A stretch of 64,000 nt of DNA. Source: Pedobacter frigoris. Its GTDB lineage: Bacteria > Bacteroidota > Bacteroidia > Sphingobacteriales > Sphingobacteriaceae. The position numbers were made by a program, and so were the translations under genes. The stretch covers positions 248,001 through 312,000 of the forward strand of contig NZ_SWBQ01000001.1 of the NCBI RefSeq assembly GCF_005116445.1, read 5' to 3'. Below are positions 1 through 9,784 of this stretch, in pieces. Positions within the stretch are counted from its first letter, which is position 1. Every line of letters starts with the position of its first letter. Under the pieces are notes generated by a model, which was given only the letters and a program-made list of their open reading frames with translations, ran no database searches and was not told where the DNA came from.

Positions 1-3000
1 GATGCGGTGCCTGATATTACCAATAACCAGGTGCAGATCATTTCGCAGGCACCAAGCCTTGGTGCCCAGGAGGTAGAACAATTCATTACTGCTCCGATAG
101 AGCTGGCAATGGCAAATATCCCTGAAGTGATCGAGAAAAGGTCGATTTCCAGGTCCGGCATTTCCGTGATTACCATCGTTTTTGAAGATGATACCGATAT
201 ATACTGGGCAAGGCAACAGGTATCTGCCCAGTTGAAAGAAGCGGAAAATAACATTCCTGATGGGTTGGCACAACCGGCACTAGCACCAATTACAACTGGC
301 CTTGGGGAGATTTACCAATATGTGCTTCATACCAAAAAGGGGTATGAAGGTAAGTATAGCGCAACCGATTTGCGCAGCCTGCAGGACTGGGTGGTTAGGA
401 CCCAACTTGCGGGTACTAAAGGAGTGGCCGAAGTGAGCGGATGGGGTGGTTATGTCAAACAATACGAGATTGCGCTCGACAATGAAAAGCTGAACTCCAA
501 TAATGTAACCATCTCCCAGATTTATGAGGCACTGGAAAATAACAACGAAAATACCGGGGGTTCTTATATAGAGCAACAAAGCAATGCCTATACCATCAGG
601 GGTATCGGACAGGTAAAATCACTGGATGATATTGAAAAGATTGTAGTGAAGAATGTCGGGGGAGTACCTGTGCTGATAAGAGACATCGGTACTGTGCAGT
701 TCGGCAGAGCAACCAGGTATGGGGCTGTCACTAGAAATGGAACGGGTGAAGTGGTAGCCGGTATTACACTGATGCTGAAAGGCGAGAATTTTAATCAGGT
801 CATAGAAAATGTAAAAGAGCGCATTGTTCAAATTCAGAAATCCTTGCCTGAAGGTGTGATTATTGAACCTTTTATAGACAGGACTGAACTGGTGGGACGT
901 TCCATCAGCACGGTACAAAAGAACCTCATTGAAGGTGCGCTCATTGTGATTTTTGTATTGCTGCTGTTGCTGGGCAACTGGAGGGCCGGCCTTATTGTGG
1001 CCTCTGTAATTCCATTGTCTATGCTCTTTGCATTTGCCATGATGCGGCTTTTTGGTGTGTCTGGCAACTTGATGAGTTTAGGAGCGATAGATTTTGGTTT
1101 GATTGTAGACGGTGCCGTTATTATTGTAGAGGCCATCATTTTCAGGCTGACTGAAAGTAAATTGTTTAAAGAGAAACCGCTGTTGAGTCAACCTGAAATG
1201 GATCAGGAGGTATTTACTGCTTCTTCTAAGATCAGGGCCAGCGCTACTTTTGGCGAGATCATCATACTGATCGTTTATCTGCCGCTATTGTCGCTGGTAG
1301 GTATAGAGGGCAAGATGTTTAAGCCAATGGCTCAGACGGTGGTATTTGCGATTATAGGGGCGTTTATATTGTCGCTGACCTACGTGCCAATGATCAGTGC
1401 GCTGTTACTTAGTAAAAGTACGGTGCATAAAAGAAATATCTCCGACAGGATCATGGACTTTTTTAAGCGTGTTTATCAGCCTATGCTGGAATGGGTGCTA
1501 AGGTTTAAAAAACTGGTGGTAAGCGCTGCATTGGTGCTGTTTATATTTACAGTTTGGGTATTCAGTACAATGGGAGGCGAATTTTTGCCGCAATTGGAAG
1601 AGGGGGATCTTGCCGTTGAAATTGCCATGTCGCAGGGTACATCACTAACCCAGGTCGTGGAAACCTTTGGTAAAGCTGAAAAGATACTGAAAGATAGGTT
1701 TCCTGAGGTGAAGCAGGTGGTAACCCGGATAGGAAGTGCTGAAATCCCTACTGATCCCATGCCGGTAGAGCGTGGGGATATGATGGTTGCCATGCTGCCG
1801 AAAGAAGAGTGGACATCGGCCAAGACCAAAGAAGAAATGTCTGAAAAGATGGAAGAGGCTTTGTCCTTGCTGCCAGGCGTGAGTATAGAGATCACGCAGC
1901 CGATGCAGATGCGTTTCAATGAGCTGATGACTGGCGTACGGCAGGACGTGGCCATTAAGATCTATGGGGAAGACCTGGACGTGCTTGCGCAGCAGGCTGC
2001 AAAGGTTTCAGGACTCATCGCTCCGGTAGAAGGTGTGAGTGAGCCATTCATTGAGCAGGTAACTGGACTGCCGCAGGTGATCGTAAGCTACGACAGGGAT
2101 AAGATCGCTCAATATGGGTTGACGATAGGCGACATCAATACTTTGCTTCGGACAGCCTTTGCGGGTAATGTTGCGGGTGTGGTGTTTGAAGGTGAGAAGC
2201 GTTTTGATATGGTGGTGCGGCTACAGCGTGACCTTCGTGAAAATATTTCGAGTATAGAGAACCTGTATATCCCCTTACCCTCTGGCAATAAGGTTCCCCT
2301 GAACCAGGTGGCAAAGGTAGAGTTGAAAGAAGCGCCGGCTCAGATTTCCAGGGAAGACGGGAAAAGGCGTATTTATGTTGGCTTTAACGTAAAAGGAAGG
2401 GATGTAGAGCGAACCGTAGCGGAGATACAGCAGGTGCTGGATCATAAACTGAAGTTGCCATCGGGATACTATATCACCTATGGCGGACAGTTCCAGAACC
2501 TTAAGGAGGCAAAGAGCAGGCTTTCAATTGCTGTGCCGGTAGCTATGCTGCTCATCTTGAGCTTGCTTTATTTTACCTTCCGTTCTGTTACACAAACGAT
2601 ACTGATTTTCACAGCAGTGCCCCTTTCTGCAATAGGTGGTGTTTTCGCATTGTTGCTGAGGGGGATGCCTTTTAGTATCTCTGCGGGTGTAGGTTTCATT
2701 GCACTTTTTGGTGTGGCCGTATTGAATGGTATCGTACTGATTTCCTATTTCAATCAACTGAAAGAAGAGGGGATGACGGATGTTTATAAGCGGGTGATGA
2801 AGGGAACGGTTGTAAGGCTGAGACCGGTGATCATGACTGCTGCAGTTGCTTCACTCGGCTTCCTGCCAATGGCTTTATCGGGTGGTGCCGGTGCTGAGGT
2901 GCAGAAGCCACTGGCTACAGTGGTTATAGGCGGATTGCTTTCTGCCACATTGCTAACACTATTTGTACTGCCTAGTTTATATATTTTAGTGACTGACCGT

Positions 3001-4263
3001 AAAAACAAAATGACGATGAATGTTAAGCCTCTGGTGATTGTGCTATTGATAATGACCGGAATATTAGGCTCAGGAAGTTTTAATTCTGCTAAGGCGCAGC
3101 AACGGGTCATTTCTGTGGATTCCGCAATTGCCCTTGCACTAAAGAACAACCTGCAGCTAAAATCTTCAGCACTTGCTGTGAGCCAGTCGAGGGCATTGGA
3201 GAAGTCGGCTTTTGACCCTGGAAAAACAGCTATTAATTTTTCGCAGGATCCGAGTAGTGGCGGAGGTAATGACAATTCTGTCGGGATTTCCCAGAGCTTT
3301 GCCTGGCCGGGTTTATATAAAAATCAGAAGAAGCTGTTTGTAGCGCAGACTTCACTCGCTGAAAAGATGGGCGGTTATACTCAGGCTGAGGTGATCAGGG
3401 AAACCAGAACGGCATATTATGAGTACTTGTTTGGCTTACAAACCTTGAAAGTACTTGCCTTGCAGGACAGTATTTATAGCAATTTTATAAAGAAATCTGA
3501 ACTGAGGTATAAGGTAGGGGAGACTTCTAATCTGGAACTGATGACTGCAAGGAACAAATACCAGGAGGTACAGGCAATGAGACAATCGGCAGCAGCCGAA
3601 CTGGCTATCCAGCAGCTCAATCTTCGGCAACTGCTGAATGTAAAGGAGGCTGTTGTTCCCGGCGAGCAGACCTTGATCGTATTGCCGCTAAATGATGGTG
3701 GCATTCCTGATCGCAATTTACTGGGCAGCGTTTATCAGCAACAGATTGAAGTTGCAAAAGCTAAAATTGATGTAGAAAAAGCGAAGTTTATGCCTGATTT
3801 TACGTTGGGATATGCGCAGCAACTGGTGATCAAATCATTTGATCCGGCGAATTTGAGCAGGGGGTATACACCGGGGACGAGGATTGCCGGGGTTCAGTTT
3901 GGTATAGGGATTCCGATATTTAATGGTGCTGGCAGGGCAAGGGTAAATAGTGAAAAGCTTGCTGTACAGATTGCTGAGACGGAATACTTAAGGATGCAAA
4001 ACCAACTGAATGTGAAGCAGCAGCAGGAAATGCAGAATTACCTGAAGCATAAAAGTATCACCGATTATTTTACGTCAGGAGGATTGAAGCAGTCGGATGA
4101 ACAGTTGCGCATTGCGCAGGTTTCGTATGACCTGGGAGAGATAGGTTATATAGAGTTTATTCAGAATATGGCTTTGGCTGTGCAAAGTAAGCTCAATTAC
4201 CTGGAGACGGTTCGCCAGCTCAACCAATCAGTTATTCAATTACAGTTTTTAAAAGGAAATTAA
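1..4263 (+). CDS. czcA: CzcA-type heavy-metal RND efflux pump fused to a CzcC/TolC-like outer-membrane channel (5' partial)
   Basis: Proton-driven inner-membrane pump for divalent cations, with its outer-membrane factor fused at the C-terminus. The frame is open to base 1 and enters at the family motif DAVPDITNNQVQ, so roughly 35-40 N-terminal residues lie outside the window. The proton-relay segment DFGLIVDGAVIIVEA (about residue 365) keeps both Asp and the Glu of HME-RND pumps. The RND part ends near residue 1000. A hydrophobic segment ending in AKAQ (about 1004-1031) leads into two outer-membrane-efflux repeats (VDSAIALALKNN onward). The 3' neighbour, an adaptor, starts 4 bases after the stop. 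Such fusions are common in Bacteroidota. Specificity (Co/Zn/Cd or Cu/Ag) is not settled, although the P1B-2 ATPase downstream favours zinc/cadmium. Confidence 0.95.
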   Translation, partial: DAVPDITNNQVQIISQAPSLGAQEVEQFITAPIELAMANIPEVIEKRSISRSGISVITIVFEDDTDIYWARQQVSAQLKEAENNIPDGLAQPALAPITTGLGEIYQYVLHTKKGYEGKYSATDLRSLQDWVVRTQLAGTKGVAEVSGWGGYVKQYEIALDNEKLNSNNVTISQIYEALENNNENTGGSYIEQQSNAYTIRGIGQVKSLDDIEKIVVKNVGGVPVLIRDIGTVQFGRATRYGAVTRNGTGEVVAGITLMLKGENFNQVIENVKERIVQIQKSLPEGVIIEPFIDRTELVGRSISTVQKNLIEGALIVIFVLLLLLGNWRAGLIVASVIPLSMLFAFAMMRLFGVSGNLMSLGAIDFGLIVDGAVIIVEAIIFRLTESKLFKEKPLLSQPEMDQEVFTASSKIRASATFGEIIILIVYLPLLSLVGIEGKMFKPMAQTVVFAIIGAFILSLTYVPMISALLLSKSTVHKRNISDRIMDFFKRVYQPMLEWVLRFKKLVVSAALVLFIFTVWVFSTMGGEFLPQLEEGDLAVEIAMSQGTSLTQVVETFGKAEKILKDRFPEVKQVVTRIGSAEIPTDPMPVERGDMMVAMLPKEEWTSAKTKEEMSEKMEEALSLLPGVSIEITQPMQMRFNELMTGVRQDVAIKIYGEDLDVLAQQAAKVSGLIAPVEGVSEPFIEQVTGLPQVIVSYDRDKIAQYGLTIGDINTLLRTAFAGNVAGVVFEGEKRFDMVVRLQRDLRENISSIENLYIPLPSGNKVPLNQVAKVELKEAPAQISREDGKRRIYVGFNVKGRDVERTVAEIQQVLDHKLKLPSGYYITYGGQFQNLKEAKSRLSIAVPVAMLLILSLLYFTFRSVTQTILIFTAVPLSAIGGVFALLLRGMPFSISAGVGFIALFGVAVLNGIVLISYFNQLKEEGMTDVYKRVMKGTVVRLRPVIMTAAVASLGFLPMALSGGAGAEVQKPLATVVIGGLLSATLLTLFVLPSLYILVTDRKNKMTMNVKPLVIVLLIMTGILGSGSFNSAKAQQRVISVDSAIALALKNNLQLKSSALAVSQSRALEKSAFDPGKTAINFSQDPSSGGGNDNSVGISQSFAWPGLYKNQKKLFVAQTSLAEKMGGYTQAEVIRETRTAYYEYLFGLQTLKVLALQDSIYSNFIKKSELRYKVGETSNLELMTARNKYQEVQAMRQSAAAELAIQQLNLRQLLNVKEAVVPGEQTLIVLPLNDGGIPDRNLLGSVYQQQIEVAKAKIDVEKAKFMPDFTLGYAQQLVIKSFDPANLSRGYTPGTRIAGVQFGIGIPIFNGAGRARVNSEKLAVQIAETEYLRMQNQLNVKQQQEMQNYLKHKSITDYFTSGGLKQSDEQLRIAQVSYDLGEIGYIEFIQNMALAVQSKLNYLETVRQLNQSVIQLQFLKGN

Positions 4264-4267
4264 TCTA

Positions 4268-5536
4268 ATGAAAGTGATATCATATATTAAAAAGGGTTTT
4301 ACCGGAACAGTAGTTGCGGTAGTTTTTGTTGCGCTATTGAGTGCTTGTGGTGGCAACAATGCACCAAAGGAAAGCACAGAAGAGCCCGGACATGAAGAAC
4401 ACGGCGGACATGAAGGCGTGATTGAACTGAGCCAGGAACAACTGGATGCGGTAGGGATCTTGCTCGGGAGCATTGAGCAAAAGAACCTGACGGCGGTGGT
4501 AAAATCGAGTGGTCAGCTTGCTGTCCCACCGCAGAATGCAGCGCAGATCAATGTGTTGTCTGGAGGTATTGTACGAAAAATCAATGTGATAGAGGGTCAG
4601 AAGGTGAGTAAGGGACAGGTTTTGGTTACAGTGGAAAACCAGGAACTTGTTCAGTTGCAGCAGGAATACCTGACCGCAAAAGGAGGCTTTAGCTTTGTAG
4701 ACGCAGAATATAACAGGCAGATGCAACTGAAGGCTGCTAATGCAGGAACCGGAAAAGCACACCAGTTGGCCGAGGCCAATTACAATGCAGAACGCTCGAA
4801 AATAAAAGCATTGGAACGTCAGTTACAGCAATATGGCATATCTGCAAGTAGGGTTGCTGCGGGAAATATTGTGACCCAAGTCCCTGTGACTGCGCCCATC
4901 AATGGTACAATAGGGAAGATTACGGCAGAGACCGGATCTTATGCGCAACCGGGTGTTTCGATTATGGATATTGTCGACAATTCAAAGATCCATGCAGACC
5001 TGATTGTGTTTGAAAAAGATTTATCTAAGATTAAGATCGGACAGAAAGTAGATTTTCAATTGACCAATCAGAAAAATGAGCAGATTGAAGGGGAAATCTA
5101 TGGGATCAATAAGTCTTTTGAGAATGACAGTAAAGGGGTGGTGGTACATGCGGTGATCAAAAAGCCCGGTGCAAACCTGATACCGGGTATGTATGTGACA
5201 GGTTTGATAGGGATCGGTACGTCTGTTTCGTCGGCAGTTCCTATAGATGCGGTGGTACGGGCAGAAGGGAAGGAGTTTATCTTTGTCGTTGATGAAACTA
5301 CTGAAGCAGAACACAATAAGGAGCACCAGGATGAAAATAAAGAAGGGGCTGTTAACGATCATAAAGAAGAAAAATCTGTACATTTCAAAAAAGTTGAAGT
5401 GAAAACAGGGGTTTCAGAATTGGGTTATATTCAGATCACCCCTTTGGAAAAATTACCTGCTGATGTTAAACTGGTAACAAAAGGGGCGTTCTATTTGCAG
5501 TCTAAATCATCAGGTCCGGCAGAACATAGTCATTAA
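4268..5536 (+). CDS. czcB: CzcB/CusB-type periplasmic adaptor lipoprotein
   Basis: Membrane-fusion protein that links the RND pump to its outer-membrane channel. It has a hydrophobic N-terminus with lipobox LSAC (about residues 24-27), so it is probably lipid-anchored. A His/Glu-rich stretch follows (EEPGHEEHGGHEG). Next come a lipoyl-like half (LSGGIVRKINVIEGQKVSKG), a helical hairpin, the second lipoyl half (VTAPINGTIGKI) and a beta-barrel domain. A second acidic His-rich insert sits near residues 343-366. The two His-rich segments are probably metal-binding; this is inferred from composition. It starts 4 bases after the pump gene and is followed 8 bases later by the ATPase, so the three form one operon. 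Confidence 0.93.
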   Translation: MKVISYIKKGFTGTVVAVVFVALLSACGGNNAPKESTEEPGHEEHGGHEGVIELSQEQLDAVGILLGSIEQKNLTAVVKSSGQLAVPPQNAAQINVLSGGIVRKINVIEGQKVSKGQVLVTVENQELVQLQQEYLTAKGGFSFVDAEYNRQMQLKAANAGTGKAHQLAEANYNAERSKIKALERQLQQYGISASRVAAGNIVTQVPVTAPINGTIGKITAETGSYAQPGVSIMDIVDNSKIHADLIVFEKDLSKIKIGQKVDFQLTNQKNEQIEGEIYGINKSFENDSKGVVVHAVIKKPGANLIPGMYVTGLIGIGTSVSSAVPIDAVVRAEGKEFIFVVDETTEAEHNKEHQDENKEGAVNDHKEEKSVHFKKVEVKTGVSELGYIQITPLEKLPADVKLVTKGAFYLQSKSSGPAEHSH

Positions 5537-5544
5537 AAAATGTT

Positions 5545-7530
5545 ATGAAATCAGGAAAGCAACATGAGCATTGCTGTTCATATGAAGAAACAGTAAAACC
5601 AGGTGGTCAACATGATCATCCTGGGCATGAAAGTCATGACGATGATGATGGACACAGCCATGGTGAAGGGGAAACAGAAGGCTGGATGGGGCACTGGCCT
5701 TTGCTGACTGCTTTATTTGCTGTGGTGGTAATGATGATTCTCGAATACGGTTTTGGTAAGAAATTCAATGACGTAATTCAGCTGATCATATTCATCCCGG
5801 CTTATTTACTGGCCGGGTACAATGTATTGAATCTCGCCTTTAGAAAAGCGCTTAGGCTTGACTTTTTAAATGAGTTTTTTCTGATGAGCGTGGCGACAAT
5901 TGGTGCATTTGCCATTGGATCTTATAGTGAAGGAGTTGCCGTGATGGTGTTCTATTCCATTGGGGAATGGTTTCAGGACACTGCGGTAAGCAATGCTAAA
6001 CGGAGTATAAAGGCGTTGCTGGACATTCGTCCGGATACGGTAGATGTGATCCGGGGTGGTAAAGTCGAGACTGTAAATCCATCTACAGTAACAATAGGCG
6101 AGGTGATACAGGTGAAGCCCGGTGAAAAAGTGGCGTTGGATGGAGAATTGTTATCGGATAAGGCTACTTTCAATACTGCTGCCCTGACCGGTGAGAGCCG
6201 GCCGGACAATAAAGTTAAGGGAGAGTCCGTTTTTGCGGGAATGATCAACTTGAATCAGCTTACAGAAATCAAGGTGAAAGCAGCGTTTAAAGACAGTAAG
6301 CTGAGTAAAATCCTGGAAATGGTGCAGGATGCCACTGCGCGTAAATCGCAGACACAACTGTTTATTTCCAGGTTTGCAAAAGTATATACGCCTATAGTGT
6401 TTTTATTGGCCGTGTTGTTGGTTGCCCTACCATACTTTTTTGTTTCGGATTATGTTTTTCAGGATTGGCTCTATAGAGGTTTGGTTTTTCTGGTCATCAG
6501 TTGCCCTTGTGCATTGGTGGTATCTATTCCTCTGGGTTATTTTGGAGGGATCGGATTGGCATCCAAAAATGGGATTCTTTTTAAAGGGTCGAATTACCTG
6601 GATGTGATGACCAGGATCAATACAGTAGTGATGGATAAGACGGGTACGCTGACAAAGGGCGTATTTGAAGTGCAAAAGGTAGTTGCGGTGGGTATTGACG
6701 AAAAGGAACTCCTGCTTTTTGCAGCAGCAATAGAAAGTAAATCTACCCATCCAATTGCGGTCGCCGTGGTCAGTCACGCTGGTGATGTGCTGGTAGGTGT
6801 GAAGATTGAAGGCATTGAAGAAGTAGCGGGACATGGCCTGACTGGGGTGATCAACGGAAAAAAGGTGCTGGCAGGAAATGCGAAATTGCTGAAGAAGTTT
6901 GGTGTTGATTATGATTCCGCAGTGGATGAGGAAGTAGATACTATTGTTGTCCTTGCGGTAGATCGCAAATACGCTGGTTACATTACCATTGCCGATGAAG
7001 TTAAAGAAGATGCGGGGCAGGCAATTGCCGCTATGCACGCCCTGGGTATTCAGACTGTGATGCTCAGTGGCGATAAGCAAAGCACTGTCGATAAAGTGGC
7101 TTCGTTGCTGGGTATTGATAAAGCGTTTGGCGACCTACTGCCGGAACATAAGGTGGATCAGGTAGAAGCCTTGAAAAAGGAGGGACGACGCCTGGCTTTT
7201 GTTGGGGATGGTGTAAACGACGCCCCGGTTGTTGCGCTTGCAGATGCCGGGATTGCAATGGGTGGATTGGGCAGTGATGCCACTATTGAAACTGCGGACA
7301 TTGTGATCCAGAATGATCAGCCTTCAAAGATCGTGACGGCCATTAAGATAGGCAAGCTGACCAGAAGTATTGTGTGGCAGAATATCATACTTGCGATGGG
7401 CGTAAAGATTATTGTGTTGATATTGGGCGCAGGTGGGGTTGCCACTTTATGGGAAGCAGTGATTGCTGATGTTGGTGTCGCGCTTCTGGCTATTTTGAAT
7501 GCAGTGAGGATTCAAAGAAAGCAAGTTTAA
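5545..7530 (+). CDS. Zinc/cadmium-type P1B heavy-metal-translocating ATPase
   Basis: ATP-driven export of heavy-metal cations across the inner membrane. It shows the TM metal site CPC (about residue 319, SCPCALVVSIP), the phosphorylation motif DKTGT (about 364), the HP motif in STHPIA, and the hinge GDGVNDAP (about 553). The last TM pair carries Lys (MGVKIIV) and Asp in ADVGVALLAILNA, the signature of Zn/Cd/Pb P1B-2 pumps such as ZntA. There is no N-terminal HMA (CxxC) domain. Instead the first 45 residues are rich in His and Asp and include HCC. It is the last gene of the metal operon; a strong bidirectional terminator follows. Confidence 0.93.
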   Translation: MKSGKQHEHCCSYEETVKPGGQHDHPGHESHDDDDGHSHGEGETEGWMGHWPLLTALFAVVVMMILEYGFGKKFNDVIQLIIFIPAYLLAGYNVLNLAFRKALRLDFLNEFFLMSVATIGAFAIGSYSEGVAVMVFYSIGEWFQDTAVSNAKRSIKALLDIRPDTVDVIRGGKVETVNPSTVTIGEVIQVKPGEKVALDGELLSDKATFNTAALTGESRPDNKVKGESVFAGMINLNQLTEIKVKAAFKDSKLSKILEMVQDATARKSQTQLFISRFAKVYTPIVFLLAVLLVALPYFFVSDYVFQDWLYRGLVFLVISCPCALVVSIPLGYFGGIGLASKNGILFKGSNYLDVMTRINTVVMDKTGTLTKGVFEVQKVVAVGIDEKELLLFAAAIESKSTHPIAVAVVSHAGDVLVGVKIEGIEEVAGHGLTGVINGKKVLAGNAKLLKKFGVDYDSAVDEEVDTIVVLAVDRKYAGYITIADEVKEDAGQAIAAMHALGIQTVMLSGDKQSTVDKVASLLGIDKAFGDLLPEHKVDQVEALKKEGRRLAFVGDGVNDAPVVALADAGIAMGGLGSDATIETADIVIQNDQPSKIVTAIKIGKLTRSIVWQNIILAMGVKIIVLILGAGGVATLWEAVIADVGVALLAILNAVRIQRKQV

Positions 7531-7540
7531 GCGAATGATA

Positions 7541-7590
7541 AGAGATCAGGCTGTTCATTCTCCTTTCCAACGGCCTGATCTCTGGTTTTT
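7541..7590. terminator. Bidirectional rho-independent terminator between the ATPase and M3 peptidase genes
   Basis: Perfect 11-base inverted repeat (AGAGATCAGGC at 7541-7551, GCCTGATCTCT at 7573-7583) followed by GGTTTTT. It sits between convergent genes and touches the stop codon of the minus-strand peptidase. Confidence 0.8.
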
Positions 7591-9730
7591 ATTTTGTAGG
7601 CAAGCCCCGGCTTTTTTGCATCGCCGTAATGCTTGGGTCATGTCCACGGAAATTGCGGAACATCTTGCCATAATCTTCAGTGTTTCCTTTTGACAGGATC
7701 ATATCGCGGAAACGCTGGCCATTTGCCCTTGTAAGTCCTCCATTTTCCCCGAACCATTCGAATGCATCATGATCGAGCATTTCGGTCCATAGGTATGCAT
7801 AATAACCGGCAGCATAGCCATTTCCCCAGATGTGCAGGAAGTAGCTTGAACGGTAGCGTGATGGTACATATGGCAGGTCAAGATGAGTTTTTTGCAATGC
7901 TGCAGTTTCAAACTTATTGGCATCCTGCAAAGGTTCGGCTGCAGAAAGTTTATGCCATTGCATATCCAGCGCAGCTGCTGCCAGTACTTCCGTTAGGGCA
8001 TAGCCCTGATTAAAGGTGGATGCTTTTTTAATCTTATCTACTAATGCCTGAGGCATTGGCTCTCCTGTTTTATAATGTGTGGCGTATTTCCTAAAGATGG
8101 CCGGATCAAGTGCCCAATGCTCGTTGAATTGAGAAGGGAACTCTACAAAATCACGTGCTACATTGGTGCCGGAAAGACCAGGATATTTCTGATTTGCAAA
8201 GAAGCCATGTAATGCATGTCCAAATTCATGGAACATGGTAGTTACATCGTCAAAGCTAATGAGTGCAGGCTGGCCGTCAACCGGTTTGCTGAAGTTGCAT
8301 ACATTGAAGATAACTGGTTTGGTGCCAAGGAGGGTAGACTGACCCACCATATTGTCCATCCATGCACCTCCGGATTTATTGTCTCTTTTGAAATAATCAC
8401 AATAGAAAAGTCCTATTGATGATTTGTCTTCGTTGAATAATTCATATACCTTAACGTCCTTATGGTAAACAGGGAGATCAGTTCTTTCCTTAAATGTAAT
8501 TCCATAGAGTTGCGTAGCGGCGTAGAATACCCCGTTTTGAAGTACATTATTCAATTCAAAATAGGGCTTGACCTGGTTCTCATCCAGGTCGTATTTTGCC
8601 TTGCGTACCTTTTCAGCGTAATGGTTCCAATCGTATGCTTCCAGTTTGAAACCGCCTTTTTCTTTGTCGATCACAGCCTGAATGTCTGCTGCTTCTGCTC
8701 TAGCCTTCGCTGTGGCAGAAGGGACCAATTTATCAAAGAAAGCATCAACAGCAGCAGGTGTTTTAGCCATTTGATCCTGAAGTTTCCAGGTTGCATAATT
8801 AGGGAAACCCATCAGTTTGGCCTTTTCTGCACGTATTTTAGCAATCTGGACAATGGTTTTTCGGGTGTCATTGTCGTTATTTTGCTCAGCTCTGTTCCAT
8901 GAAGCTTCAAAAAGGTTTTTACGGGTATTGCGGTTAGAAAGTAACAGCAGATCGGGTTGCTGCGTCGTATTTTGCAGCTGTATGATCCATTTGCCTTCGA
9001 GCTGATTTGTTTTGCCTGTTTGAGCAGCGGCATCCATTTCTGCTTCTGAGAGACCAGCTAATTCTGCTTTATCGGCCACTACCAATGCACCAGCTTTTGA
9101 AGCGGCTAGCAATTGATTAGAAAACTTAGCACTTAAAGATGCTTCCTGTTCATTTAGCTTTTTTAAAGCTGTTTTCTGTTCGTCGGTAAGTTTGGCCCCG
9201 GCGAGCTCGAAATTCTGATAATAATATTCAATCAGGCGGTTTGATTCAGCATCAAGGTTGAGTTGAGTCCTTTGATTGTATATGGTTTCAATTCTTTTAA
9301 ACAGCTTGGAGTTCAGGTAAATTGCATCCTGATGGGCAGCGAGTTTCGGGGCCACTTCCTCTTGAAGTTTTTGCAGTTGATCATTAGTATTGGCTCCTGT
9401 TATAAGCCCAAATACCCTGTTTACCCTCGTCAGCACTGCTCCTGATTTTTCCATGGCCACCAATGTATTCTCAAAAGAAGGGGCTGCAGTATTGTTGGCT
9501 ATTTTTTCTATTTCCCCGAGGTGTTGTTTCATTCCTTCCTCAAGGGCAGGTTTGAAGTCGCTGTCGTTTATTTTGTCGAACGCAACGGCCTGATAAGGCA
9601 GTTTGCTTTCACTAAGAAAAGGATTTGAAGCAGATAAAGTATTGTCCTCAGTCGATTTTTTACCATCATTGGAACAGGATGATAAAATCGCCAGCATAGC
9701 CATCAGCGGTACTTTGAAAGTTGTTTTCAT
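7589..9730 (-). CDS. dcp: M3 family metallopeptidase (peptidyl-dipeptidase Dcp-like) lipoprotein
   Basis: Zinc peptidase that trims short peptides, here probably in the periplasm or on the outer membrane. The start MKTTFKVPLMAMLAILSSCSND is a lipoprotein signal with lipobox LSSC. The catalytic motif HEFGHALHG is near residue 497, and the third zinc ligand is the Glu in DFVEFPSQ downstream. At 713 residues it matches lipoprotein forms of Dcp. It has its own leader and is not obviously in an operon; the next minus-strand gene begins 861 bases upstream of its start, beyond a 54-base gap. It could equally be called oligopeptidase A-like; the clan is certain, the exact specificity is not. Confidence 0.93.
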   Translation of the reverse strand: MKTTFKVPLMAMLAILSSCSNDGKKSTEDNTLSASNPFLSESKLPYQAVAFDKINDSDFKPALEEGMKQHLGEIEKIANNTAAPSFENTLVAMEKSGAVLTRVNRVFGLITGANTNDQLQKLQEEVAPKLAAHQDAIYLNSKLFKRIETIYNQRTQLNLDAESNRLIEYYYQNFELAGAKLTDEQKTALKKLNEQEASLSAKFSNQLLAASKAGALVVADKAELAGLSEAEMDAAAQTGKTNQLEGKWIIQLQNTTQQPDLLLLSNRNTRKNLFEASWNRAEQNNDNDTRKTIVQIAKIRAEKAKLMGFPNYATWKLQDQMAKTPAAVDAFFDKLVPSATAKARAEAADIQAVIDKEKGGFKLEAYDWNHYAEKVRKAKYDLDENQVKPYFELNNVLQNGVFYAATQLYGITFKERTDLPVYHKDVKVYELFNEDKSSIGLFYCDYFKRDNKSGGAWMDNMVGQSTLLGTKPVIFNVCNFSKPVDGQPALISFDDVTTMFHEFGHALHGFFANQKYPGLSGTNVARDFVEFPSQFNEHWALDPAIFRKYATHYKTGEPMPQALVDKIKKASTFNQGYALTEVLAAAALDMQWHKLSAAEPLQDANKFETAALQKTHLDLPYVPSRYRSSYFLHIWGNGYAAGYYAYLWTEMLDHDAFEWFGENGGLTRANGQRFRDMILSKGNTEDYGKMFRNFRGHDPSITAMQKSRGLPTK

Positions 9731-9784
9731 GCAGTCATAAGTTTTTTGATACCCTAAGGTACGTAAATTATAACTGCATGAGAC

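Noticed and set aside
1476..1955. 159-codon minus-strand frame inside czcA
   Set aside because: Antisense shadow of a conserved gene with Ser/Thr-rich composition and no recognisable domain.
2784..3275. 163-codon minus-strand frame across the CzcA-CzcC junction
   Set aside because: Opposite strand of the continuous fusion frame; no protein features.
6427..7080. 217-codon minus-strand frame inside the P1B ATPase gene
   Set aside because: It lies opposite a well-conserved coding region, has no family resemblance and an unnatural Cys/His-rich composition typical of antisense shadows.
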